From assembly GCA_029204225.1 (NCBI GenBank), contig CM055099.1:48072909-48136908 (forward strand): DNA of 64,000 bases. The letters are read 5' to 3'. A program made the translations under genes and the position numbers. The DNA is from Diphasiastrum complanatum (taxonomy: Eukaryota > Streptophyta > Lycopodiopsida > Lycopodiales > Lycopodiaceae). Numbering within the stretch: the first letter of the stretch is position 1; the number at the start of each line of letters is the position of its first letter. The notes under the pieces were generated by a model. The model was not told the origin of the DNA. It was given only the letters and a program-made list of their open reading frames with translations, and made no database searches. This document shows positions 1-11,968 of this stretch, piece by piece.

Positions 1-1
1 A

Positions 2-1546
2 GATGAAGCAAGGCAAAAAGAGGAATGGATCCAAGCAATGGATCTTGAGTTTGAAGCACTTATGAAGAACAACACATGGAGATTGGTGGAGCTTCCAAAG
101 GGCAAAAGTGCAATTGGATGCAAATGGATCTTCAAGGTAAAGACAAATCAAGATGGATCTATCAACAAGTTGAAGGCAAGGTTGGTGGCTAAAGGTTATG
201 CTCAAGAGCATGGCATTGACTATGAGGAAACCTTTGCACCCGTGGCAAAGATGGTGAGCATAAGAGTAATCATTTCCCTTGCAACTCTTTATGGATGGGA
301 TCTTTGGCAATTAGACATTTCTAATGCTTTCTTGAATGGTGATCTTGAAGAGGAAGTCTACATGGAGCAACCCGAGAGCTATGTTTCTCATAGCAAGCCT
401 AATCATGTGTGTTTTCTACAAAAAAGTTTGTATGGTCTTAAGCAAGCACCAAGGAGTTGGTATGCTAGGCTTAACTCTTTTCTACTTTCTCAAAACTTCA
501 CTATGAGTGAGTATGATCATTCACTTTACTTTAGAATTAGTGCTAATGATGTTACAATCCTTCTAATTTATGTGGATGACATTATTTTAAGTGGAGGGAA
601 CAAGGAAGATATAGAAGATATCAAGAAAGCACTAAAAAAGGAATTTGAAGTGCATGATCTTGGTCTTTTGAGCTATATCTTAGGAATAGAAGTAATTAGA
701 ACTTCTCAAATCACTTTTATTTCACAAGAGAAGTATGCTATTTCTATTCTCAATAGATTTCATATGGTAGATGCAAATCCTATTGATACACCTATGGAAT
801 CACATGTAAAGCTAACTATAAGAGGTAATGAAAGATCCTTCGAGGACATTACTCTCTATAGGAAGCTAATAGGTTCTCTTATATATCTAACCATCACAAG
901 ACCTGATTTATCTTATTGTGTTGGTAGATTAAGCCAATTCATGCAAGATCCTAGCATAGAACATTGGAAACTAGGAAAGAGGATCTTGAGATACATCTCG
1001 GGAACAAAAGATTTTGGCATTGTTTATAGAGGCTCATCACCTAACTTATTTGGTTTTTCAGATTCAGATTTTGCAGGAGACCTTATGGATAGAAAATCCA
1101 TAAATGCACATGCTATTTTCATAGGTGATGGAGCTATCTCATGGATGTCGAAGAAACAAGCAACTATATCACTTTCTTCTAGTGAGGCCGAGTACAAAGC
1201 TTTGACATCATGCACAAAGGAGATGGTGTGGATCAAGAGGATGATTATGGAGCTTCATTTGCTGGATTTTTCAGAGAGTCCAATCATCTTTTGTGACAAC
1301 CTTTCAGCCCAAAGTCTAGCAAGCAATCCGGTTTTCCATGCAAGGAGCAAACATATCGAGGTGGCTTACCATTTTGTGAGAGAACAAGTGTTGGCAAAAG
1401 AGATCAAGCTTGAACATGTCCCATCAAAGGAATGTGTGGCTGATATCTTTACCAAAGCATTGGGAAAGGACTTATTTTTCAAGCATAGAACAAGTCTTGG
1501 TGTACTTTCTAAATCTATGCTAAAACTAGTTGAAGAGGGAGTGTGA
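2..1546 (+). CDS. Copia A1 polyprotein, C-terminal part (RT and RNase H)
   Basis: The frame is already open at base 2 and runs uninterrupted to the TGA at 1544-1546, so this is the 3' end of a gag-pol polyprotein rather than a gene starting at the ATG at 38. The RVT_2-type reverse transcriptase carries the FAPVAKM block, the LYGLKQAPRSW block and the YVDD catalytic box (about base 570). RNase H follows, with DSDFAGD, SSSEAEYKAL and the terminal ADIFTKAL signature. The product would convert genomic RNA into cDNA inside cytoplasmic virus-like particles. The stop codon lies across the start of the 3' LTR, as in copy A2. No frameshift or stop is visible, so this copy may also be intact upstream of the window. 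Confidence 0.95.
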   Translation, partial: DEARQKEEWIQAMDLEFEALMKNNTWRLVELPKGKSAIGCKWIFKVKTNQDGSINKLKARLVAKGYAQEHGIDYEETFAPVAKMVSIRVIISLATLYGWDLWQLDISNAFLNGDLEEEVYMEQPESYVSHSKPNHVCFLQKSLYGLKQAPRSWYARLNSFLLSQNFTMSEYDHSLYFRISANDVTILLIYVDDIILSGGNKEDIEDIKKALKKEFEVHDLGLLSYILGIEVIRTSQITFISQEKYAISILNRFHMVDANPIDTPMESHVKLTIRGNERSFEDITLYRKLIGSLIYLTITRPDLSYCVGRLSQFMQDPSIEHWKLGKRILRYISGTKDFGIVYRGSSPNLFGFSDSDFAGDLMDRKSINAHAIFIGDGAISWMSKKQATISLSSSEAEYKALTSCTKEMVWIKRMIMELHLLDFSESPIIFCDNLSAQSLASNPVFHARSKHIEVAYHFVREQVLAKEIKLEHVPSKECVADIFTKALGKDLFFKHRTSLGVLSKSMLKLVEEGV

Positions 1547-2194
1547 AAAATTGTCAACTAGTAGTATTTTCCTAACTTGAGATTTTGTAGGCCTATGGCC
1601 AAATAAAAGTTAGAGATAGGTTCATACATGTATGTAGAGGCCCAAAGTATGTGTACACTACTTTTGAGGTCACATTAATTAGAGGAGGTCGAGTGTGGAG
1701 CTCTTCTATTGGCTCATAATTTGGTGCATTCCTATTTGACCAAATTTCTAGGTAGATGGGTGAATCCTATTGGACCCCAATTTTAGCCTATCATAAGACA
1801 AGTGGCCAAGAGGCACTATGGCTGCTATAAATAGCCATCTCCACGAGTATGTACACATCTCATTTTCATTCTATTGAATGAATGTTATGCTCTTTGAAGA
1901 TCCATCTTCTTCTCTCTCACTTTTTTGTTCATATCTTGCATTCTAGCCACTAGAATTGTGATTTCTTTGTTGCTATGGCTTCACACGTGTGAAATGCAGG
2001 TTGTAGGCTCTGAAGTACGGACAGGGACAGCAAGTTTCTGTTTGTGGAAGCTTATGATCAGATCTTGATGTTTAGTTGATGTTTAGTATGCTTAACATCA
2101 CAATTTCTATCATTTTTTCAATCTAGATGTGCATAACTTCCATGGCCAAGATCTTTATGAAACTTTAGCATCTTTTGGATCTGAGTTTTTCACA
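1542..2194 (+). repeat. 3' LTR of copia A1 (653 bp)
   Basis: The LTR begins TGTGAAAAA and ends TTTTTCACA, a perfect 9-bp terminal inverted repeat. It is preceded by the purine tract GAAGAGGGAG. A TATA-like CTATAAATAG lies at 1824-1833, a plausible transcription start region for the family. It contains two tandem copies of an 11-bp unit near 2068-2090, as in the right LTR of A2; the left LTR of A2 has one copy. It differs from the A2 LTRs by about three substitutions. Confidence 0.93.
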
Positions 2195-3039
2195 CAGAAA
2201 AGGCTAAGGTGGCCAAAAATGGTTAAGGCAAAAAATCTTAAAGGGGAAAAAGTGAAGATCCGAAAACATGTAGTCGGCCTTTGATTTTCAGGATGCTCAT
2301 TACTTGAATGATTTGTTTAAGATTAATTTTATTCCAAACTCGGCAGACTCAAATGTCTACTTCAAGTCTCTATCAGATTACTTCATCATCATCACTCTAA
2401 AGCCCACATCGTAGGGATAGATCAAACTTAATTTTCTCAATCCCTTCTACGTTATCTCCACTAAGAATGATATCATCAACATAAAACAATAAAATTACAA
2501 AGTGGGATCGTACTCACAAGGAATAAATTCTATAGAGATAAGAAAAATGTGATGCCATCAAATAACGTCAATATTTCTTAACATAAAATACCATAGCCAA
2601 AGCTTCACACTGTTGTGGAGTAGGTAACTTTAATTAAGTAGGTGAAAAGTACAAAATTGTAAGAAATGTAAATAAAGTCTGTATCTTTTAGTTTATAATA
2701 GGGCTTAATTTATTATCATCAAGAAGCAACAATTTTAGTTGAAGCCATTTTTGGCGCTGTACTGTCTCGTGCCTATGCTTCCAGCCCTTGTACTCATTTT
2801 TAAACAATCAGAGTGCAAGTTTTTGTCTATACTACTTTTTTGTTCTATTGCACATTCCTACTGTTTATTCATCTTGATTATTTGCTGGCAACTGATGTAC
2901 TTATGTCGTTTATTAAACTTCCACTTCTATTCCACACATTTCTAATTTGATATCAGATTCTGTTTTATCAGAACTCTATCTACTAATCCGATATCAGTCG
3001 ATACTTCTCATAGTATCCACATGTTATGTTCCATGACTA
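2195..3039. other. Unassigned AT-rich sequence with a copia RT scrap
   Basis: No gene can be supported here. On the minus strand, 2455-2500 translates to a YVDDIILSG box in a short copia-like context. This marks a small, heavily decayed copia RT fragment on the opposite strand to A1. The rest is AT-rich sequence without recognisable domains. Confidence 0.5.
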
Positions 3040-3534
3040 CAGGTAATTCACCCATTGTAGAGTTGTGCAACTAGGAGACAACTCATCTCATACTATCAAG
3101 GGTGAAGGAACAATCAGGGTCGAATTCCAGAAAGGTAAAGTAAAGTTATTGTCCAATGTTCTTTACGTTCGAAATCTTACCAAAAATCTTCTTTCTGTAA
3201 GTAGAATCACTGATTCTGGTCGTAGGGTTGAATTCGATACAAAGGACTGCACCATTCTTGACAAGTCTATGAAAGTTTTAGCTTTCTGTAGACGATCTGG
3301 CTATCTTTACAAGCTTAGTTACTGCTATTCTACAAATAGTCAAGCTCTTCACACTTCGACTTCTGAATCGACTGATATGTTGTGGCATTCCAGATTAGGC
3401 CATTTAAATTTCAATAGTATGTCAAACCAAAATTTAGTGCAAGATCTTTCATCTATTAGAAAATCAACTTCTCCTTGTGAAAGATGTTTATCAACAAACA
3501 TGCTAGAAGTCCATTCATTTTTGTGTCAACTTTA
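3040..3534 (+). pseudogene. Copia fragment: protease C-terminus to pre-integrase zinc region
   Basis: This isolated piece of a Ty1/copia polyprotein is open from about 3065 to the TAA at 3533. It shows the LKNVLYVP-like block (as LLSNVLYVRNLTKNLLSVSRI), then the GAG_pre-integrase region with WHSRLGHLNF and a downstream CERC pair, matching the HH-CC zinc site at the integrase N-terminus. The usual protease DSGA motif is missing upstream and the integrase core is missing downstream. Gypsy RT begins abruptly at about 3545, so the copia piece is truncated at both ends. It belongs to a different copia lineage from A1/A2. Confidence 0.8.
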
Positions 3535-3544
3535 AAAAATTTAA

Positions 3545-6200
3545 TGTCGTCACAGAACATGATCATTTTCCATTACCTTTCAGGGAATCCATCTTAGAAA
3601 ATCTAGCATGAGCTAAGGCCTACTCATTCTTAGATGGCTTTAGAGGCTACAATATGATTCAAATCACTAAGGAAGATCAACATAAAATCGCTTTTGTCAC
3701 AAAATGGAGAACCTTTTGTTAGAAAGTCATGCCCTTCGGTCTCTATAATGCCCCTAGCACTTTCCAGCGTGTTATGCAAGCTGCCTTTTCTCATTAGATG
3801 GGAGATACCCTAGAGGTTTACTTGGACGATCTAGGCGCACATTCAGAAGAAATATGTCATCTGTCTGTGCTACAAAAAAAATTATCCAATGTCAACACTT
3901 CGGAATCTCCTTGAACCTTGAAAAATGCCAGATCTGGATAACACATGGCATTGTGTTAGGGCATATCATTTCCAAAAATGGCATCACAACAGACCTTGAC
4001 AAGGTCTTGATCATTCAAAATCTGCCTGAACTACGCACTATCCGCAAGATCTATTCAGTCCTAGGTCACGCTAATTATTATCATTGCTTCATTCTCGATT
4101 TCACAAATAAACCACAATTGATTTATAAGATGGTCATTGTTCCTACATGGATTGATGAACAACGAGTCGCGTTCATTCAGTTGAAAGAAGCCCTCACCAA
4201 TGCACTTGTCCTCTAGGCTCCTGATTATTCCAAAGAATTTCATGTGCATACCAATGCATCCAAGTATGCCAGTGGGGCAGTGCTCACCCAACCGGGAGAA
4301 TTCAAAAAGAATTATCCAATCTGCTTCCTCGATAGACAATTGATTCCCATTGAAGTCAATTACACCACTACCGAGCGTGAAGCTTTGGCGATGGTGTATG
4401 TGGTTCAGAAGTTTCGCCATTATCTCCTGGGAAAAGTTTTTGTGCTCTTCACTAATCATCAAACACTCCTCTACTTCATCAATAAAACTTGCACAACTGG
4501 TCGCATTACTCGTTGGATCTTGTTGTTATGCGAGTTTGACTTTCGAATTGTTGCTAGAAGGGAGTTCAACATTTTTTAGCAGATCATCTATCCCGAATCC
4601 CTAATCTACCAACTCCAGAAACGATGATTTACCTAATGCCATTCTTTTCCAAGTTGACTATACCCCAGTTTGGGCCAAGGACGTTACTGAATATTTAACT
4701 TCAGGGCAGATGGATCCCTCCTTATCTAAACCCTATCTAAACTCGAACAACGTGCATTGGTCCTCAAAACAATACCTTATACGTAAATTGCAGGCCAACT
4801 TTATAAGCAAGGTTTAGATGGAATTATCTGACATTGTCTTACTGAAGGTGAAATAATCTCAGTTATATCCCTAACTAATGAAGGTGTTGGAGCTGGTCAT
4901 TTCTCTTCCAAAACGACCGCCAAAAAAATCCTCTTGGCAGGATTTTGGTGGCCAATTCTCTTTAAAGATACCCACATCTACCTAAAGGCATGTGATGTTT
5001 GTCAAAGATCAAAACACTTTCAAAAAATAGACTATATGCCTTTACACCCTGTCACGACTTATCAAGATTTTCAGAAATGGGAAATTGATTATGTTGGACC
5101 AATTAACCCGCTACGCGCAACTCCCAATCCAGATATATTGTCGTAGCTATAGACTACTGTACCAAATGGGCTGAAGCTAGAGCTATTTGCAATGCTGACA
5201 CTCGTTCTACCACAAAATTTCTCTATGAATAGGTTATCGTTCGTTTCAAATGTCCTCTAGAACTTATAAGCGATAGGGGCACTCATTCCCTTAACTTTGT
5301 CATACTAGATCTATTATTGAAATTTTTTGTGGTACATTGCAAGAGTTTCCCATATTATCCATGATGCAATGGCCAGGCGGAATCCACCAACAAAATCTTA
5401 TGTGGTGTTCTAACTAAAACCATCGAGTCCAGCCGATCCGATTGGGAACTAAAACTTCACGCTGCTCTATGGGCCCATCGCACAACCCCAAAAAGAGCCA
5501 CAGGTTTAACCCCTTTTCAGCTAGTATATGGCCAGGAGCCCGTCATGCCTATGGAATTCCATATTTTTTTCCTACGTGTAGCATATAATCTAGAGTTAGA
5601 TAATCGTCAGATTCTAGCTAATAGATTATTCCACCTGGAACAACTGTGTGAAATACGACGAATCAGCATCCATGCTCAACCAGTCCACAAACGTCGACAA
5701 AAGACATGGCATGATCGATCTTTAAAACTTAAAGAATTTCAGGTTGGAGACAAGGTCCTCTTATACCAAGCCAAAACATTCACGGGCAAACTGAAATTTT
5801 TCAACCAAGGACCTTATGTCATTCAAAAGATATTTTCCTCTGGATATGTCCAACTCCAAACCCTACAAGGCGATACCTCAGATATTGTGGTCAATGGAAG
5901 CAGACTCCAAAAGTACAATGAACATTGTTTTTATTTTGATATGTATTTTCTTTATTCTCTAAATTTTGCTATTTATTTTTTATTATTGCTTGCTTGCCAT
6001 TTTGATAAAAAATTTAATATGTTTTTGTTTAAAACATCAAGATATCATCAAATCAAGAATACAATCAGTCTTTTTCTATCCAACCACAAGATTCATTCTT
6101 TTTTATGCACAATCATACCAGATAGAATTCGCTCAGACCCATTTTTATTGTCCACGATTCATTTATTACCTCTGCAAATTCTAGCTCACAGTTAAACTTT
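3545..6200 (+). pseudogene. Gypsy-1 pol pseudogene (RT-RNase H-integrase)
   Basis: This is a decayed Ty3/gypsy pol. The RT palm begins near 3545 (the HFPLPF block), shows FLDGFRGYN and MPFGLYNAPSTFQ, and has the catalytic box as YLDD near 3820. It is broken by in-frame stops (for example near 3613, 3719 and 3795). RNase H follows (4216-4580: SKEFHVHTNASKYASG, then TEREALAMVY and FTNHQTL). The integrase H2C2 zinc region and WWP motif lie at 4880-5020, WEIDYVGP at about 5080, and YYPxCNGQAES at about 5360. A C-terminal GDKVLLY segment lies at about 5745. Several frames are used, so no functional enzyme can be made. It is clearly related to gypsy K and gypsy E in this window. Confidence 0.88.
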
Positions 6201-6437
6201 TCAGAAATAAAAAGAGACCAATTTTTTGTATCAAATCCTCACTGACAGAATTCGTAGATAATTCGTTGAGCCTCAAAATTAGTTGCACGATTTCTATGTA
6301 CCATTTGCAAACTTTGATCATACCAATTTTTGTATTGTCGAACAATTCCACTCATTTTTATACAAAAATCATTTACAGGAACTTGCCGGACCTCAAAACA
6401 TTGCCTTGAAATTTGCAAACCTCACTGGGAAATCGTG
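6201..6437 (+). other. Gypsy-1 3' untranslated tail, interrupted by copia I
   Basis: AT-rich sequence follows the integrase pseudogene and has no recognisable protein. It ends at the 5-bp target site TCGTG (6433-6437), where copia I inserted. The other side of the target resumes at 11231. Confidence 0.6.
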
Positions 6438-7049
6438 TGTTGAATTCACACGTGTGGGACGCCCTACACATGTTCTTTTGATCCTTTAAGCCCAATAATA
6501 CCATAAAGATCAAACTAGCATTGGTTGTCAATAGGAAAGTTGATCATACAAGAAATATTAGTGTTACAAGCAAGATCTGTCAACAAAACATAAGACTAAG
6601 CATAATAAATGCCTCAACTCGACTAGAGAGAGAAAATAGAAAGTACAAAACTCATGTAGAGAGAGAGGGCACAAAGAGCTTGTCTCCAAATTTGCATTAC
6701 ACACAAATTTCATCATTTTCTCAATGAGAGTACATCACATATATATAGATCCATGGACTCTCCTCCTCCTTTGAGTTGAATTGGAGTTGTGAATCCACCT
6801 CTCAAGCTATCTAGACTTATTCAAGCCACCTCACTATGTATAATTGTGCCACCTAGTCTTTTCATGCATTAAATGTGGCATGTAAAGTACAAATGGCAAT
6901 TCCTATGGTAGCTCGAGTTTCTACTTCTACCTACCTTGAATATTTTATTCTAAGATGGGTCTTTACTAAGCCAAAAGAGCTTAATTCATATTTGGCATTT
7001 TTAGGACCCCTACTCACAACATTAGATAGATTTTTCCAATATTTTGACA
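6438..7049 (-). repeat. 3' LTR of copia I
   Basis: On the plus strand this LTR begins TGTTGAATTC and ends ATTTTGACA. It is nearly identical to the 10617-11230 copy. A TATA-like run (ATATATATAG) lies at about 6739-6749, giving a minus-strand promoter candidate. The adjoining purine tract GGAGGAG (7050-7058, minus strand) marks the polypurine tract. Confidence 0.92.
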
Positions 7050-7067
7050 CTCCTCCTAAAAATGTAT

Positions 7068-9857
7068 CTAATGTGGATCAAGCATCGATCTTGAGATAAG
7101 ACCAAGATTAGACCTACGCTTTGAGAAGGCACTTTTGCAAAGTGGCTTTGTGAGAAGATCAGCAATACATAAAGATGTGTCGACATGTTCTAAGTTGATT
7201 TCACCTCCAATGAGCTTTTCTCTTACAAGATGGTGTGCCACTTCTATATGCTTGCTTCTTGCATGAAAAATAGGATTGTTTGCAAGAGCTTGTGCCGATA
7301 TGTTGTCACATTTGTCAAGGGAAGATCATCCTCTTTGATGCACTTTAGCTCCATGATTAGCCTCTTGATCCAAAGCACCTCTTTAGTTGTTGTAGTGAGT
7401 GCTTTGTACTCGGCCTCAGAAGATGATAGGGATATGGTATCTTGCTTCTTTGAAAGCCAAGGCACAAGATTGCCTCCAAGAAAGATAGTATATGCATTAA
7501 TGGACTTTCGATCCATTTTATCACTTGCAAAATCGGAATCCGAATAGCCAACAATGGTTAGATCTTCATTCTTGTACAATAAACCATAATCTTGAGTAGA
7601 AGATACATATCTTAGAACTCTCTTGGCCATCTTCCAATGTTGGATCTTGGGATCTTGCATAAATTGACTCAATTTGTGCACACAATAGCTTAAATCAGGT
7701 CTAGTGATAGTAAGCTAGATTAAAGAGCCTATAAGACTCCTATAAAGTGTGATGTCCTCGAAGGATCTTTCATCACCTTTAATAGGATCTTTTACATGTT
7801 GCTCCATGGGAGTATCTATGCCTTTACAATTTTGCATATTGAATTTTCTCAACATAGAAAAGACATATCTAGATTGACAAATAAAAGCATACTCTTCATG
7901 AAAATCAATCTCAAGGCCTAAAATGTAATGGATCTCTCCTAGATCTTGCATTTTAAATTCTTTTCCTAATGCATCTTTGGTTTCTTGAACTAGCATCAAA
8001 CAACTTCCACTAAGAATAATGTCATCTACATAGATTAGAAGAATGACAATATTACTACTATCAAACTTTAAGTACATAGAAAGATCATAGTCACTAAGCA
8101 CAAATCCTAATGAAAGTAGAAAGTTGTTGAGTCTTGAATACCATGATCTAGGTGCTTGCTTAAAGCCATAAAGACTTCTAAATAGCAAACACACCTTAGA
8201 TTTATCCTTGATAAATCCTTGAGGTTGTTCCATGTATATCTCCTCCTCAAGATAGTCATTCAAAAAAGTGTTGGAGACATCAAGTTGAAACAGTTTTCAC
8301 TTAAAAAATAAGGCAAGAGAGATTATGATTCTTATTGTCACCATCTTTGCTATAGGAGCAAAGGTTTCTTCATAGTCAAGGCCATATATTTGTGCAAAGC
8401 CTTTAGCACATAATCTTGCCTTGTACTTGTTGATGGAGCCATCATGATTGTACTTGATCTTGAACACCCACTTGCATCCAATGATGTGCATGTTAGGTAG
8501 TGGATTCACTAGCTCCCAGGTGTGGTTGGTGATCAAGGCATCATATTCAATCTTCATGGCCTCATACCACTCCTTGGTATTGAGGGCTTCTTGGACATCT
8601 TTGGGCTCCTCGTGAGAAACAAAATAAGCATAAGTGGAATCAAGATCCACTTGTTTTCCTTTGTCATCATAAGTGAGCCTCTTGGGCTCAGATCTCTCCC
8701 TCATGGATCTTCTAGGAGTGAAAATCCGAGGACTTCCATCTTCAAATCTTGACTCCTCCATATGTTGATTGTCTTCAATAACAAAAGGTGATAGATTTTG
8801 AGGTTGCTTGATCTCGGCCCCTCCAAGATTGGACTTTTCTTCTTCATGAAAAACTACATCTCTACTATCAATTACTTTAGAAGTAGAGAGCATGTAGATT
8901 CGATAGGCTTTCTTGTTGGATGAATATCCAACCATTACTCCTTTGCTTGCACAAGGATCATCCTTCTTTCTCATTTCCAAGGGAATATGGACAAAGCATA
9001 TGCATCCAAATAATCTAAGGTGATCAACCTTAGGTTTCTTCAAATAAAGTGCTTCATATGGTGACTTTCCTCCAAGTGCAACATGAGGGATCGATTGCAG
9101 AGATAGTTTGAACAATTGATGGCCTCACCCCAAAAGTCTTTTGGCAAGGATGCCTCAATTCTAATGGTTTTGGCACATTCACACAATGATGTTGATTCTT
9201 ACTTCTTGTCTTGTGCTTGTCTTTGGTAAAGAGAGCTTTACCATCAATGTTGAGAGACAGTCTCTCCATTTTCAAGAGCTTATACTCTTGTCTTGATTCT
9301 TCAGAAATGAGCACACTTTGGAGTGCTTCCAAACTTGGTAGCTCCTCCTTAATGGCATAACTCTGAACAAGGTTGTCATATTCCTCCTTTAACCCATTAA
9401 GTATGACTTGAACAAGTTCATTTTGGTTGATGGAGTCTCCTATGCATGACAATTCTGTATGGAGGTCTTTAACTCTCAGTACATAAGCTGAAGCACATTT
9501 ATCACTTCTCTGTACACTTTGAAAATTTTGGTTTCTTAGTGTTAGAAGTCTAGAAGTATTCTTTGCCTCATAGATGGACTTGAGAGTATCCCAAGCATCT
9601 TTGGCATTAGTACAAGCACCAATTTCTCTTAAGATGTCATTTGAGACATTCATCTTAATATAATGCAGAGCCATCCTAGCTCTCTTTTTGTACTTTGGAA
9701 TTTATTGAGGAATTTGTGGTTCTTCTTCAATGCCAAGTACAATATCCATCACATCTTGTAGTATTAAGACATATTCCATTCTAACCTTCCAAATTGAGTA
9801 ATTGGAGGTTGACAATCTTTCACTTGCTTCTAATAGAAAGACACCCATTGAAGTCAT
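7068..9857 (-). pseudogene. Copia I gag-pol pseudogene, gag fused to integrase C-terminus
   Basis: The minus-strand reading begins at an ATG at 9857 (MTSMGVFLLEASERL, aligning with the gag starts of A2 and J). UBN2-type gag runs to about 9200. A deletion near 9190-9205 then joins gag directly to the C-terminal part of integrase (KDFWGEA, then KSPYEALYLKKP), removing the CCHC knuckle, protease DSGA and the DDE catalytic core. RT follows (FAPIAKM, LYGFKQAPRSW, YVDD near 8020) and then RNase H (DSDFASD, SSSEAEYKAL), ending at the TAG at 7068-7070. Stops at about 9703, 8298 and 7716 and frame changes confirm that it is non-functional. Confidence 0.9.
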
Positions 9858-10604
9858 AAAGAATGATGGAAATCAAAAAAGATGGATTAAAAAAATTTCT
9901 TATCTTCTCACTATAGGAACCAATCAAGGGCAGAAAACCAAATCCTATGTAATACAAAGCAAAAAAAACTGTGAGATACATCTCACTAGCTTGACAATCT
10001 CTCTAAAACAAGATTTGAATCATCAAAAAAGATGAAGTATGGCAAAAGTTATGGTTCTTTGAATTTTACACGTGTGAAATACTCCAAAAATGTCAAATTG
10101 ACTCAAATACAATCTATTTGTATGAAACAATTTGCCTAGAACCTATAAATTTTGTCTAAATCACATATAGATGAGATTGTTCAACTTCTGGATGATTTTT
10201 GTGATCATTCAAGCAATAAATGGCATGTACACACGATTTGCCACAGGTCTAGGCGCCCTACCTACGACTCTTCAAAAGCTTATAACTTTTGATTGGCGAA
10301 TATAACTGTCAGGATTCAAATTGCATCAGATTCTACACATTTCTAGCTTTCTATTGGGCTAATTTGCATGGAATTTGGATCTAAGGTGAGAGAGAACCAC
10401 CAAACTGAAAATGGGTGGATTTCACATGTGCCAACACCTGAAATTCCGTACAGTACCTGATCTGGACCATTCAAAGTGGTTTGAAGCTCTAAATCACTAG
10501 AAAACTGCAAACTAGCTAGAAAGTAGGATCTAGACAATTCCTAGCTTGAAATCTGATCAAATCTGCAAACTTTTTGATTAGATTTGCTTGTAAAACTTAG
10601 GTAG
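9858..10604 (-). other. Copia I 5' leader
   Basis: Untranslated leader between the primer binding site and the gag start. No open frame of note was seen. It would carry the packaging signal of the element, but no motif can be identified by eye. Confidence 0.6.
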
Positions 10605-10616
10605 GCTCTGATACCA
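10605..10616 (-). other. Primer binding site of copia I (initiator Met tRNA)
   Basis: On the minus strand this reads TGGTATCAGAGC immediately after the 5' LTR, the standard plant copia site complementary to the 3' end of initiator methionine tRNA. It fixes the orientation of the element. Confidence 0.93.
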
Positions 10617-11230
10617 TGCTGAATTCACATGTGTGGGATGCCCTACACATGTTCTTTTGATCTCCTAAGCCCAATAATACCATAAAGATCAGATTAGCAT
10701 TGGTTGTCAATAGGAAAGCTGATCATACAAGAAATATTATTGTGTTACAAGTGAGATCTGTCAACAAAACATAAGACTAAGCATAATAAATGCCTCAACT
10801 CGACTAGAGAGAGAAAATAGAAAGTACAAAACTCGTGTAGAGAGAGAAGGCACAAAGAGCTTGTCTCCAGATTTGCATTACACACAAATTTCATCATTTT
10901 CTCAATGAGAGTACATCACATATATATAGATCCATGGACTCTCCTCCTCCTTTGAGTTGAATTGGAGTTGTGAATCCACCTCTCAAGCTATCTAGACTTA
11001 TTCAAGCCACCTCACTATGTATAATTGTGCCATCTAGTCTTTTCATGCATTAAATGTGGCATGTAAAGTACAAATGGCAATTCCTATGGTAGCTCGAGTT
11101 TCTACTTCTACCTACCTTGAATATTTTATTCTAAGATGGGTCTTTACTAAGCCAAAAGAGCTTAATTCATATTTGGCATTTTTAGGACCCCTACTCACAA
11201 CATTAGATAGATTTTTCCAATATTTTGACA
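10617..11230 (-). repeat. 5' LTR of copia I
   Basis: This 614-bp LTR is nearly identical to 6438-7049. It is followed on the plus strand by the target duplication TCGTG at 11231-11235. Confidence 0.92.
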
Positions 11231-11235
11231 TCGTG

Positions 11236-11299
11236 GTCAAAATGTAGCAATCCTATGCTACTTCCGTTGAGGCCCTAAAGCGACATATTGCCACCCTGG
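11236..11299. other. 64-bp island between copia I and copia J
   Basis: Residual target DNA between two complete insertions. The left end continues the gypsy-1 tail across copia I. The right end carries CCTGG (11295-11299), the target duplication of copia J. No function is seen. Confidence 0.6.
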
Positions 11300-11956
11300 T
11301 GTTAAAAATTCACAATTTTAGCTTGACTAGTTTTGGTCATATGACTTGTAAATAGTTAGATGGTCATGATGTGGCTTGTCACACGTGCCAAATAGCATTG
11401 GATTCCATTCATAAGGATGTTCTCAAGTTGACCTGAGTGATAGAACCTTTGGAATGTGTACAAATCATGTTTAGATACAAGAGAGAGAAAGTAGGAGCTA
11501 TTTTTGGTAATTTTTACATTGTTGAGGGATCTCCAAGATTCCAACCCTAACTTGGTAGGGATGAGGGATAGGTTTAGGGCTACTCATACCTTCCCAAACC
11601 ATGATGGATCATTTACATATAGGTGATGATCTCTCACCAAAATCAATCAAGCAATTTTATGATTTTTCTCTCATATTGGTGCAATTGCTCTCTATGTTCA
11701 TAATCATTTGAGTTCTTGTGATTCCTAATCATTATAGGATTGAATGTGGGTCTGGTGTACAATACTCAGACTATGGGAGGCCTTACTTTCACACATGTGA
11801 AGGCTTCTTCAAGGATTTGGGCCATTTAGTGAGGTTCGAGCATAGATTATTGATGGATTTTGATGGTTCAACTTGTGCTAATCTTATGAAATCATAATCT
11901 ATTGTTTCCCTCATCATTTCAAGTTTTTAGGATACTTATTTGCTGTAATTTTTACA
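11300..11956 (+). repeat. 5' LTR of copia J
   Basis: Begins TGTTAAAAATTC and ends AATTTTTACA. It matches the 3' LTR at 14256-14935 with substitutions and small indels; for example, the 3' copy has an additional segment near 14510-14530. Confidence 0.9.
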
Positions 11957-11968
11957 TGGTATCAGAAC
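11957..11968 (+). other. Primer binding site of copia J
   Basis: TGGTATCAGAAC lies directly after the 5' LTR and matches the initiator methionine tRNA site at all but one of the usual twelve bases. Confidence 0.9.

Larger units (their letters stand above)
1..2194 (+). mobile_element. Copia A1, 3' part with 3' LTR (Ty1/copia)
   Basis: This is the 3' portion of an LTR retrotransposon; the 5' part lies outside the window. It consists of RT-RNase H coding sequence followed directly by a 653-bp LTR. It belongs to the same family as the full-length copy at 34755-40604 on the opposite strand: the 502 residues available look identical to the C-terminus of that copy, and the LTRs differ by about three substitutions. 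The 5' target duplication cannot be seen, so the insertion cannot be checked. Confidence 0.95.
6438..11230 (-). mobile_element. Copia I, complete but internally deleted (Ty1/copia)
   Basis: This is a full-length insertion of 4.8 kb on the minus strand, with LTRs of 612 and 614 bp and a perfect 5-bp target duplication TCGTG (6433-6437 and 11231-11235). It has an initiator-methionine tRNA binding site and a purine tract. The internal region has lost the gag zinc knuckle, protease and integrase core and carries several stops, so it could move only with proteins supplied by a relative. It belongs to the same broad lineage as A1/A2 and J, judged from gag and RNase H similarity. Confidence 0.95.

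Noticed and set aside
5941-6195. C-terminal hydrophobic stretch of the gypsy-1 frame as an envelope-like protein
   Set aside because: It is an AT-rich extension past the integrase end, with Phe/Leu/Ile from T-rich codons and no signal peptide or conserved motif.
7230-7547. Plus-strand 105-codon frame opposite copia I RNase H (similar frames opposite A1 and A2)
   Set aside because: These recur opposite every copia RNase H in the window and follow its codon constraints, so they are antisense shadows.
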